Assembly: GCA_030272585.1 (NCBI GenBank)
Contig: BSYQ01000001.1
Location: 4,650,001 to 4,714,000 of the forward strand
DNA: 64,000 nt
Reading direction: 5' to 3'
DNA from: Bryopsis sp. KO-2023
Lineage: Eukaryota > Chlorophyta > Ulvophyceae > Bryopsidales > Bryopsidaceae
Position numbers and translations under genes: made by a program. The notes under the pieces are model-generated. The model was not told the DNA's origin, did no database searches, and saw nothing but the letters and a program-made list of their open reading frames with translations. Positions 24,115 through 34,085 of the stretch are shown here, one piece after another (position 1 is the first letter of the stretch; every line of letters starts with the position of its first letter).

Positions 24115-24308
24115 GGAGACCGCGCGAGTCCAGAGTTTTCAAACGAACAGGGCCAAACCAGTTTTGCGCCAATGATGTGTGTTTCGTGGGTTGCATGTCT
24201 GACGAAACGCGATCCACGTGTGTCGTGAGGCACCGTCAGGATATTTTTTCACCAAAGCAGAAAAAAATCGAAAGATGGGTTTTGCAACAACATTGTTCGT
24301 GGAAGCTG
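24025..24308. promoter_or_regulatory. Compact bidirectional promoter, dymeclin / bS18
   Basis: Only 284 bases separate the dymeclin ATG (24024, minus) from the bS18 ATG (24309, plus), so both promoters must share this space. A (GAAA)n microsatellite at about 24082-24115 lies within it. Confidence 0.6.
24082..24115 (+). repeat. (GAAA)n microsatellite
   Basis: About eight uninterrupted GAAA units, inside the dymeclin/bS18 intergenic space. Confidence 0.9.
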
Positions 24309-25672
24309 ATGCTGCGCCATTTGATATCGAGGGGCGCTAAGCAAGGATGCGCCCTATTTCCAAAAGCGTCGGCGGCCCGTGAGGGCCCCACGTTCTTATC
24401 CAGATTCGCGTCTTCTGGTGAGTTCAAAAGACTTTCGGTAATACAGGCGGTTGGGGACGCCTTTTTTTTCGACGTCCTAATACTTGTTTGTATGAATCTA
24501 TAGATGAAAGCGATCCGCAAAAAGGAGATTGGAGGAAATGGATTGAGACCAAGCTCCCAGGTGATCACATGCTGGCATGCATGCACCAGCAACTCGACAT
24601 CCTTCATCCCCCCTAATGGGAAAAAAAGCTTGTTCTTTCCTTGTCAAGTTCTGAAACCTCAGCATTTATCCAATATGAATGTGTAAAGTCAAATGTGCTC
24701 CCTTGCAGCTGAATCAGAGGGGCCCGACGAATTGCCGGTTGAAAGTCAAGGTGCTCCAGACCAGGATCCTTCTTCCACAACCGGAGAAACAGCGGTGGAA
24801 GACTCTGGAGATGTGGCAGACCCTGAAACAGAGGAAGCACACCAGGATGATACCTCCAGTACCCATACAATCGACGCCTTTCCTCGTTCGTCTCCAATTT
24901 GGGAAGAGCAAGCTGCAGACGAAGCCAGGCAGATGAGGTTGGATTTCCTGAGCAAAGCGTTGGCCAATGAAGTTAAACCCGATGCTGTGGAGGAGGTGGT
25001 GGAGGAGGCGGCAGCATCGTCCAAGCCGAAAGCAGCAATGAAGCCGCTGGCTGATGAGGCCACCGGTTATGCCGAGCTTGGACTGGAGAACACGCCCGAG
25101 GCCGTTTTGGACATGCCGAAATTGCATCCAACCAGAATGTTCTTCTCAGGGGGTACTTACACACCTGGGGTAGGTTTGCTCCAAGAAAACAAAATTCTTC
25201 TCTTCATTTATTTATTAATTAGTCTGACTTTTTTTTTTTGGGGGGGGGGGGGGGGGGGGATACCAACCTGAGTTGCCTGTGATTTTTTTTTCAATTTTTT
25301 CAATTTCAATTTTTTCATCAGGATTTGAGCCCGATGGCTACCAGTGGAGGTGCGCGGAGGCGGGGCTATCAGCGCAACATAACAGAATATACCAATGAAG
25401 AGGCCATGCTGAAAGCTGACTTCAAGAATCTGAAATTCCTCAACAGTTTTGTCACCGATTCTGGTCGGATCATGCTGAGGAGAGAAACCAAGCTGAAAGC
25501 CAGAGTGCACCGCCATGTAATGAGACAAGTCAAGATCTCCAGGCAAATGGGACTGCTTCCTTATCAAAGCAGAAGGGCAGAATTCCAGAGGGGTAGAAAG
25601 CAATCGGATTCCACACCTGTAAGGATGGGCAACCAAGTCGGTCAGCAGAGGTGGCCACCGACGCCTCAATAG
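24309..25672 (+). CDS. Organellar small-subunit ribosomal protein bS18 with long acidic extension
   Basis: Three exons, 24309-24417, 24709-25169 and 25322-25672, give 921 nt and 306 residues. The N-terminal 37 residues (MLRHLISRGAKQGCALF) are basic and lack acidic residues until residue 24, as expected of a mitochondrial presequence. Residues about 38-190, almost all of exon 2, are acidic and low-complexity. The bS18 core is in exon 3, about residues 225-272: NLKFLNSF, then ILRRET-like IMLRRETKLKA, then the basic helix ending in MGLLPY. Bacterial and plastid S18 are around 75-100 residues, so this is a greatly extended form. It would bind 16S-type rRNA in the organelle small subunit. Mitochondrial rather than plastid location is inferred from the presequence only. 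Confidence 0.88.
25240..25259 (+). repeat. Poly-G tract in bS18 intron 2
   Basis: An uninterrupted run of about 20 G preceded by a T run, within intron 2. Length may vary between individuals or reflect sequencing uncertainty. Confidence 0.9.
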
Positions 25673-26254
25673 TGACTTTAGGTTTTTTGCGAAAGGAAGT
25701 GTGTCAGTCATGTGGGTGGTGGTTTGGTTTGTGGCGGTGCTGGCCCTGCCACTACAGAGATATACTGGGTTGTAACAGTTCAGTTGTAGCAGCTGCCTTC
25801 CCAAGTCTGTTTGGAAAGAATCAGAAGTGGTTTCCTCCAACACAATTCCTGATTGGGTGTCCACCAAAGCGCACGAAATTTGTGAAAAACCTGAATGCGT
25901 CGACAGTTTGTGAAGAGGTGTCACACTGCCAGGAGGCCTTGCTATTCTAGCTTGAATTGTGTTTGTTTTGACTGCCTGGGTTTTGTCTGAGCGGCACCCA
26001 GACCACCCAAACGTCGATTCTTTGGAGTTTGGGGTTGAAGATCGAGCTGCTCGATATGAGTGGTGGGTAGGCTGGAGAGGATGTTCATGTGGAATCATGC
26101 CCTTTGGTTAATCTCGAGACTCTGCGCAGACCCCTCTGGCAGAGGGCCTCTGCGCACTCCCAGTGTTTCTTATGCCTGCTCACGTCGCGCGTGTTTGCCA
26201 CAAAAGGGGAAAGATTGAACAGCCGAGCGGCGAGTAGCAGCCGACCCAGGAGCG
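25673..26254. other. Intergenic region between bS18 and the Aurora-like kinase
   Basis: Both neighbours run left to right. The region should contain the bS18 3' end and the kinase promoter. A long minus-strand open frame across 25208-26098 is antisense to bS18 exon 3 and has no recognisable protein. Confidence 0.45.
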
Positions 26255-29200
26255 ATGTCCCTCACGCTCCTACCACAGCCGCCGCTGTTTTCGATGCAGT
26301 TAGAAGTGGTTCCTCGTACTGTTGGTTCTTTCTGCATTGGGATGATCGAAGTTGTCTGGGGGTCGGAGCAGCTGGCCTTAATCCCTCACAACACACGCAC
26401 GCGATGCGCGTGGCTTTGTTCTCTCTTGTGCAATTGCGTAGTTGTTTCGTTTAAAGCTCCTCTGCACCCAGGGCGGCGCAAAGACGTCGTAATCGTCCCA
26501 GGAGCTGACGCCTCAGTTGGAACCTGGTTTACAGCGGGTCTACATTCAATGTCCATCTCGGGAAGTTCCGAAGGTGCACCTCGAGCCCATCGATTCAACC
26601 TTATTGAGAAGGAAGCGTCACACGCAGGCTTTAGACGCGCACTTTGAGGTTGTGTACAAGGAGGAAGGGAGTGTTAAGAAATGGGATGGACTGCAGGTGC
26701 CAAATGCGCGTATGATGACTTGTCTATAGCGTGGGAATGTCGATCTACAAGGCTCATATGCGTAGCTGAAGATGCGGAGCACATGAAGAGGCACCGTTCA
26801 GAATGGTTGGTTGGATTGGCGGCTTTCGACCATCACCCGAACTCTTTTTACGAGTGGTTTCATGAGCCGGTTGTGGGGACGTATTTTTTGTGTGCTGTTT
26901 TATATGATAACATAGGGTGTGTTTCTGTCTTGCTTGCTTTTAGGTGCCCCACATCGTTCACGATAAGAAAGGCCCTGTACAAAGGCAAAGCGTCGCTCCT
27001 TTATGTAGCAACGGACCTCATCACGTCGAAGGATGTGGTTTTGAAGCTCTATAGAAAGAGCAAACTCAGCACATTGAATAGGTACCAGGTAACAACAGGA
27101 ATGATAAAGCGACAGGTCTGAATCGCTGTTCGTATAACCCAAAAAGGAAATAAAAGCGATGGGTGGATGTCTTGGTTTTTTGTAAGAGCAAACTCAACAA
27201 AAGCTCTTTTTTGTTTGGTAGGTTGAAAGGGAAATCCGCATCCACAGTCGGCTGAAGCATGATTTTATCGTTGCTCTGGTATGGTACTTTGTCATTTGAT
27301 TATTTCCACACTGGAAGTCAAAATCTCCACAATAATAAATTACTGATTTTTTATAGACACACACAAAAAATAAAGCATATCAAAAAATTGTATGAGCAGA
27401 AAGCAGCAGAAAGAGAAAGTGGTTTTGGGGGTATGAAAATGTGTGAACTCCTAAGCATTTACAGTCGATCTGATTCAATTGTTTGGAGCCGTTTTCTGTT
27501 TCTTAGTATGCTGCGTTCGAGGATGCGAAGTATGTGTATATGGTTCAAGAATATGCAGAAGGGGTGAGAAGGAGTTCATGAAATTGTTGCTCTTAGTTTT
27601 TTGCTTTTGAAGCATCGTCAGTGTCTTATTTTGCGCTGAGTGTCGCAGGGGGATTTGTTTGGCTACTTGAAGAAAGCTGGGGGACAGTTTAAGGAACGGC
27701 GTGCTGTTCACGACGTCATTCAACCTTTTCTGAATGTCTTGAGATATCTGCACTCCCTGGTGAGCAGAGCACTTTCTCCGATAATTTTCTGGGAAAGTTG
27801 AAGACACGCTTCATTCACAACTTTTAAGGGGACTCTTTCAATCTCTTTTTTTGAATTGCCATAGAACAATAGGTTTGCTAAATTTCCGCCACATCGAACT
27901 TCAAAACCGAAGGTTTTTGGGAACTCAGGCATAGCTCACAGGCAATTGATTTGTGTGTATGTTCATGTCTGCTTTTGTATTCAGGAAATGTCATATTGAT
28001 TGGCCTTTTGGAGAATTTGTGCTGCAGGGAATTATCCATCGAGACATAAAACCAGAGAATATCCTCGTCACAGGGGACACGAAGATCAGGGTGGCAGGTT
28101 TGCTTTCCAAAATCTGAAGCACCAAGTTGTGTCAGTTAATGCTTTCCGCTCTCTTTTCTTATGCACAATATGGTAACGCTCCCAGCTTAGGTCATTGGTC
28201 AAGGATTGAGAAACAAAGTACGATGCAAAGATTTTGGTGAATTTTTTCGTCAGATTTCGGGCTGTCGATCGATATCAAGAAGGAGCGACCAGTGACCAGA
28301 GCAGGCACATTGGACTACATGGCACCAGAGGTGTTGGTGTGCCCAGATAAAAAGCACCCTGATGAAAACAAGGATAATTTATCGCTAGCATACTCCAAGC
28401 AGGTTCGTTCAGATCAACAAAGACACCACTCCACTTAGTGCCGGCTCAGTGGTAGCTTGCTTTGGTCTCATATTCGCTGGTTATTTTTAAGAAATTTTAT
28501 GAACGCACAGGTTGATATTTGGGCTGTTGGTGTGCTTGCTTACGAGATGATTGTGGGCTACCCGCCATTTGAAAAGGTTGGAATGCATTTATACTCGACA
28601 GCCAGGCACCACCTCAACAGTGCATTGAATCCGCTTGCTTCTGTTTTTTTGCAATCGATTCGTTGCCCATTTAGACTTGTCAAAAAACTTGTGCCTAGGA
28701 ATCAAGAGGTGCTACTTATGATGAAATCATGCACGGCGACCCCAGTTTTCCTTCGTGGATGACAGAAGGTTGCCAGGACTTTATAAAGCAGGCTTTGACA
28801 AAGGTGTGAAGTGCCCCTTGGAAAGATATCTCCCAGTCAAAGCTTTCCTTACCATCCAAGAACCAAGTGCGCCAAGAAGGGTCGATATCCTTTAAATTGA
28901 ATCCTTGTGATCTGCCAGAACAGTGCTGAGAGACCAGACATCATTGGTTTGATGAAACACCCATGGATTGCCGTCCACAAAAGGCGCAACTCATATCATG
29001 CATCCAAACTGGAGGTGTCAATGATGCTCAAGTCCAAGTCATCCAAGCAGGAAGAAGGAAAGAGCCGAGATTCTGACAACGAGACTGATCGGCCTGAAAA
29101 GAAGACCCCTGCCCCGAAAACTGCCAAGGAGACCGCTACGTCCCCTGGCGATGTGCAACAGAAAAAAGAGCCTAGCCTGACAGAGATCGCGATTTCACCC

Positions 29201-30211
29201 TGCAGCTACGACTTCAAGGACGGTGTGTCTGCTAGTCAGCAGGCTGAGCCTGAACCTGGAAAAGCCGACTGCTCAGGGAACATCGACCTTGATCAGAACA
29301 GGGGCACGAAGAAGAGCGCATCGAAAAAATGTCAGGAATATGTGACGCCTCCAACAGGGATACTGTCTGAGACTACAGTGGTGCTCCCCGGCGTAGACCA
29401 AACAGGAACAAGCCCTCCATCGGTTTCGACGCCCCTGGGGTCGTCAAAGTCCTCATTGAAGGGAGGTCCCGAAGCCAAGCAAGGCAAGGTCTCAGCTGTT
29501 GCAGAGAAATCCAGTTCTTCGAGCGATCAATGCAACGAGTCGATGGGCCGGGTTGATAAGCCTGCTAGTCACGCAACAGCGGGAAGTCCAGATGCGGTGT
29601 CTCTGCCACCCAGCACCACCACGAGTTCAGCCTGGCGGCAAGCCTCATCACCTCTAAATCCCAGCAGGAGTAAAGACACATTCCCCGACGCCAGTCCGCT
29701 GAGTGAAGTCCCAACACGCCCAAAGGAAAAGGGGCTGGGTAGCCAAGTGATGGAGGCTCTCGGATTTACCAGACCTGCTTCTCCAGGTGGCGATTCCCCA
29801 GCCGTTTCACGGGTGGCATCTTTGAGGCCGATCAAGCTGTTTTCTTCCCTCCGCGACCGAGCGAACAGGTCTAACGCTGCGGAATCCAAAGAAGTCTGCG
29901 AGATGGATTCTGAGTGGGAAGTGGCATCCAGGGAATCGTCAATAACACCATTTCCCCCGGCATCCCCGGCAGCCAATCTTCGACCTGCTCATAGACTCGA
30001 CCGTGAGATCAGCGGCAGCCAGCTATCGTTTGTAGGCAAGCAATGCGGTACCTTGCTGGGTTCTCCGAGAATCGCAGCAGAATACGGGAACATGCACAAA
30101 TCATCATCTCTTTCGAATATGAGCATCGATTGTAGCAAAGCCTCCTTGGCACCTATGGCTGCGGAAGCGTATGATAGCTGTGGTGGCTTGAAAGACACGA
30201 GCATGCAGTGA
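26255..30211 (+). CDS. Aurora-like Ser/Thr protein kinase with long C-terminal tail
   Basis: Proposed exons: 26255-26305 (tentative), 26517-26709, 26766-26880, 26944-27088, 27222-27278, 27507-27563, 27649-27759, 28028-28097, 28254-28402, 28511-28576, 28699-28803 and 28919-30211, about 803 residues. The kinase domain (about 125-390) shows VVLKLY (catalytic Lys near 154), YLHSLGIIHRDIKPEN (HRD near 247-249), DFG (267-269), the activation segment TRAGTLDYMAPEV, VDIWAVGVLAYEM and ERPDIIGLMKHPW. The GTLDYMAPE segment, PPFE and terminal HPW block fit the Aurora branch, perhaps algal Aurora-like kinases of the CALK kind. The Gly-rich loop is degenerate (LYKGKASLLY lacks the first and third Gly). Exon 12 alone encodes 430 residues of which only the start is kinase; the rest is a Ser/Pro/Lys-rich, probably disordered tail. 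The first exon and start codon are uncertain. Confidence 0.85.
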
Positions 30212-30670
30212 CTCCAGTTCGAAAAGGGGTTGGTTGGGTGTAGACGAATGGTATAACATTAGTTGAATTGTATTAGGGCCGTGGATGCCTGATCTGGGAC
30301 GGTAGTGAGAAGCAGTGGTGTTGGAAATTTGTTCAGTTTCCCTCCGCTTTTTGTATTGGTATTGTGTGTGTAGAGATATCGAGGCAACCACAATAAAAAG
30401 GAGGATCTGACGGGGTTCGTTTCATATCATTTGCTCTGTGAGTGGCTGCAAATGAGGCTCTCCGCCCTGATATAGTACATTTCACCAAAAAAAAAATCTG
30501 AACCAGCACCACGCTGCCCTGTTGACCAAAACAAGGCACGGTGGGAAAATTCCGGCTGACGTGAGTCAATTCCCAACGATGTACAGCCGAAGAAACAAAA
30601 TGCGCCCACTAGTCCCAAAACATCAAGTCATTGTGAATGGGGTTAGCAGAGGGGGTATCAGATGGGGGTA
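30212..30670. other. Convergent 3' flanks
   Basis: This lies between the end of the Aurora-like kinase on plus and the end of the small minus-strand gene. No gene seen. Confidence 0.45.
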
Positions 30671-31738
30671 TCAACGAGCCAACGTTTTCAGCCTTGTGCT
30701 CTTTCTGGGATTGCTGCATTCAGATTTATAGCCTTCCACCCATTTTTGTTCTCGCTCCTTTTGTTTCATCCGCAGCAGTATTTGGGACTCCAAGCTTTGG
30801 TGGGTTTGCCTCCATTGTGCAAGATCATGCTCCTGTTGTTTCCTTTGCTGTTCATTCTTCATTCTGCACCATTTTTTGAAAATGGCCTGTCAAGCAGACA
30901 CACCCTCACAAACTCACCAAAAAGAAAAGCATCAATATCACTTGAGGTGGTTTTGAGGTGCTGCAGTCAGTAAATGGTCTTTCCCTTCGCTTGTTTTTGC
31001 TTGTTTTTGCCGAAGTTCCTTGTGGATGATGAAATGACTGCTGTGGAAAGGAGTGATGTGAAAGCAAGGGGTACCTCGTTTGTCTCTTGAAGTTGTAGCT
31101 CCTTAATTAACTCGCTTCGGATCTGAAAATTTCGTGCCTGTGAATCGACATTCAATCAAGCAGGATTGACACTGAATACTAATGCTGAAACTGGTGGTGC
31201 TGCTGCTGGTGCGGAGCACCACTGTGAAATCGTAAAGATCGAAACTGCAGCAGGACAAGTGGATCCTACTGGGGGCCATCAGTCAGACACAGGGATTTTG
31301 ATCGAACAGATTTCTAGATCACATTTCTAACTTTCTGGGAAGAGCAACAGCTGGCGATTCTGTTGACTTCATGTCTTCTGAACCCCACAGTTATGATTTT
31401 GATCGTACATGTCGAAGTCCAGCCGTTTCCATGTCTCGATTCGCTTTGTGGTGATCACCCCAACTGTACACCTGCCCACATGTCAGCCCACACTCCTATT
31501 GAGAATTCCCCCGAGGGCGGCGGCTTTCGATTGAGACGTCAAAAGTCCTGTTTTGCTTCGTTCGACTGCAGAAAAAAAAATGAGAGAGCGCGCGTCGCGA
31601 TACCTTGTGCCCCCCCCTCATTTTGTATGCTGCCGTCTTGAGGAAATTCTTATTCAGGTTATCAACGGGATGACGCGCTCGGGGCTTGGGAACGTACTGG
31701 GACGACTCCGTTAAGCTGCCCCTCGACCAAGTTGGCAT
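30671..31738 (-). CDS. Small unrecognised protein, charged helical C-terminus
   Basis: Three minus-strand exons can be joined in phase: 31738-31604 (starts MPTWSRGSLTESSQYVPKP), 31137-31075 (ARNFQIRSELIKELQLQETNE region) and about 30853-30671 (ending at a stop). They give roughly 126 residues. The second and third exons are very rich in Gln, Glu, Lys and Arg and should form a long amphipathic helix or coiled coil (EREQKWVEGYK). The acceptor of the last exon is a choice among close AG sites, and small exons may be missing in the 470-base first intron. I do not recognise the family; a cytoskeletal or ciliary role would be a guess from composition alone. Confidence 0.45.
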
Positions 31739-33425
31739 TCGATCCCAACGACAAGGGGGTTTTCATAAGAAGCTAGGTGTAAGGTTCGGTTTTTGCGGTT
31801 ACGACGGCGGTAGGTCGTCGAACAAAGCCACGAGCTTGTCTTGTGTTTGACGAAAGAAAGGCTGTCTCGACGCTCCCCCCCCTAAAAAAAAAACCTAGTT
31901 CGAGGCAAGAAACCGAAAACATAGTTGCTCCAGGGACGGCGCCAAGCGACTTTCTTCGCCTCCGAGGAAGGTATCGACAGGGAGCGAAAGGGAGCTGAGC
32001 GGGTGTGCTCATGGCAAACGCGCGTTGACCTGGAAACCGATGACAGAAACGTCGAAATCGCAACGTCAAAGTCTTTTTTGAGTGGCGGTTAGCAGCCAAG
32101 TCGGCGGTTGGCAAATTTTCAGGGCGGGGAGAATTTGGTGCTGATGAAAACTCTCAGCGAAACTCAATATTGACTCCGCTCAAGAAAACAGTTATTGACG
32201 TCTGATGGTCGAGAGCCACCCGGTGGCGGCCGCCAAGAAATCAGGCCAACACAATTGCCACAACCTTTGAAAATCCTTGGGGTGGCCTCAACTTATAAGT
32301 TAATTATCAATTCCATTCAGTGACGACATGAACACTCTCTGTGCTTGGGTGTGAAGGGTGCGGGCCCTCTCTTGCAATTAGTTCACTGGGTCTACTTTGT
32401 CGGAGCAAATATATCCAACTGAAAGATATCCCGAAGCCAAAAGTACCTCTCGCAGGGTGAGATGGGAAACCGATCGGCCCTCAGCAATCTCAACAAGCGA
32501 AACGGATATGATTCCGCTCAGATGATGGCTTCCCAGCCACCTCCTGGTCGATCCCTATTCCTCATGTCTGGGCTCTCTTCCTCGGCCACTCTAAGACTAA
32601 TTTCCATTCTTGGACGGCACGAGAGGCCAGATAGATCTACCACCCTCAACCCAAAGCAGTTGCTTGCAGTTGATATTCTGGTCACAATGATGGCTGAACC
32701 TTTGCACAGCTTCCATCCAGCAAGTAGTGTGAAAACTATGGAGCCACTAGACCACGCGCAGCGATGGTGCCATGCTGAGCCCAGTCCTCCCAACCAAACA
32801 CTAGAAAGTAAAATATATTTCCAACGATGCGGTCGAAACTTTCGCCAACATGCCACCCAACTAGATTTCTCAGTTCTAACCAGACCTTCCAAGCGAAGGA
32901 AGTGACTTTCAGTATTCTGGCTAATTTCCCTTCAGCTGTTCCAGAAAAAACTGAAGCTCCATGTTCCACTCCACAATGCTATCAACTTGTATTTTTGTTG
33001 ACCATTGAACACACAGAAAAAAGGAAAGGAATTTGTTTTTCGACCGGCAAATCACTTTGCGCCAATAAATCCCTTCGATTAAAAATCCACCACCACCACA
33101 TGGACACCACCCCCTCCTCCAAATCAAATCCGTTCTTTGGCCAGGCTGGGGACCCAAATTCCTCACCACAAGACAAAATCAATCGAAAGATACGCACACG
33201 CACGAAACCCCCCTCCTTCTATCATCGTTTTTCCCTTTCCATTTTTCCAAATGTACACCACCAGCTAAAAAGCTCCAGTGATCCTCTCACTCTTTTTTCG
33301 ACTGACTGGGCTCACAAACCCAAAAAGAGATTGTCCACACAAAGAGGAAAAAAAGGAAAAAAAAGAAAAACACACCTCTCTAAAATGGCAGCGTTAAGCC
33401 CACCCCTGTTTGTTTTTTTTCTCTC
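31739..33425. other. Intergenic region, one undecided open frame
   Basis: The first 400 bases are CpG-containing and probably promoter DNA of the gene starting at 31738. A 147-codon ATG frame on plus at 32462-32905 (starts MGNRSALSNLNK) is open, but so is the opposite strand over much of the same span, and it matches nothing I know. The right end, after 33200, is A-rich and probably the 3' end of the eL34 gene. Confidence 0.35.
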
Positions 33426-33776
33426 TCACTGTCCTTCCCTCACTCGTTGCAATTTGAGCACCTTGCGCACAATCTTTTGCTCCTCCAGAAGGAAGGCTCG
33501 TACGATGCGTTCCCTCACCACCCCATGCGACAAGCATCCACCGTATTTCCTGCTGACGGTCTTGTGACGCTTGGACAGGCGTTTGCAGCTCAACGCCGCA
33601 GGTCTGTACGCCTTCAATCCTTGCAGTTTCAAGCCAGAAATCCTACACCTGGGGTTGTTGACCTTCTTCTTAACGTATTGGACCACCAGTCTGCCTCCCG
33701 GAGTTCGAACCAAGCGAGTCCGGTTCGACTTCGTCTTGTAGGGATGCCTCCTCCTGTACGTCACTCGCTCCGTCAT
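33426..33776 (-). CDS. RPL34: Cytosolic large-subunit ribosomal protein eL34
   Basis: A single exon of 117 codons encodes 116 residues, the normal length of eL34. Recognisable blocks are RVTYRRRHPYKTKSNRTR at the N-terminus, RTPGGRLVVQYVKKK, and the C-terminal segment KTVSRKYGGCLSHGVVRERIVRAFLLEEQKIV. The protein is strongly basic and has Cys residues in the usual places (PRCRISG and ALSCKRLS, plus GGC), although the classic zinc-knuckle spacing is only partly visible. It is a structural protein of the 60S subunit near the tunnel exit. Translation starts at the ATG at 33776, with MTERVTYRRR as expected. It faces the SYCP2-like gene head to head. Confidence 0.97.
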   Translation of the reverse strand: MTERVTYRRRHPYKTKSNRTRLVRTPGGRLVVQYVKKKVNNPRCRISGLKLQGLKAYRPAALSCKRLSKRHKTVSRKYGGCLSHGVVRERIVRAFLLEEQKIVRKVLKLQRVREGQ

Positions 33777-34085
33777 TTTCGCACCCTGCCCTCACTCAGC
33801 CAAAAAGAAAAAGAGGCGGCCGATCACCACTGGTCGAAGAGGAATGAGATAAGAGGGGGGTGCGCAAAGAGACAGCGACACCAGCGCCGATTGCCGTAGG
33901 GGGGCGTGTACGGCGGGAAAAAACGTACAACGAATCCGAGGTAGGGCGACGTTTGCAATCTGGCGGTTACGTCTGGCGGAGTGTCGAATTCTGGATTCGC
34001 TGCGCAGCAGTTTTTTTTACGAACTCAATAGAATCCTGGAATTTGCTCTTCTTTTTTTAATAAAAGGTCACGAAACAAACGGAAT
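33777..34085. promoter_or_regulatory. Compact bidirectional promoter, eL34 / SYCP2-like
   Basis: 309 bases separate the two divergent start codons. A ribosomal-protein promoter and that of a gene expected to be meiosis-specific share this space. No individual element is claimed. Confidence 0.5.

Noticed and set aside
25208-26098. 296-codon minus-strand ORF
   Set aside because: Antisense to the well-supported bS18 exon 3 and its downstream flank; composition and content do not suggest a protein.
31773-32114. 113-codon minus-strand Arg-rich ORF upstream of the gene at 31738
   Set aside because: Arg-rich reading of GC-rich promoter-like sequence; no family or splice support.
32462-32905. 147-codon plus-strand ORF starting MGNRSALSNLNK
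   Set aside because: The opposite strand is equally open, no homology is recognised and no splice or neighbour context supports it.
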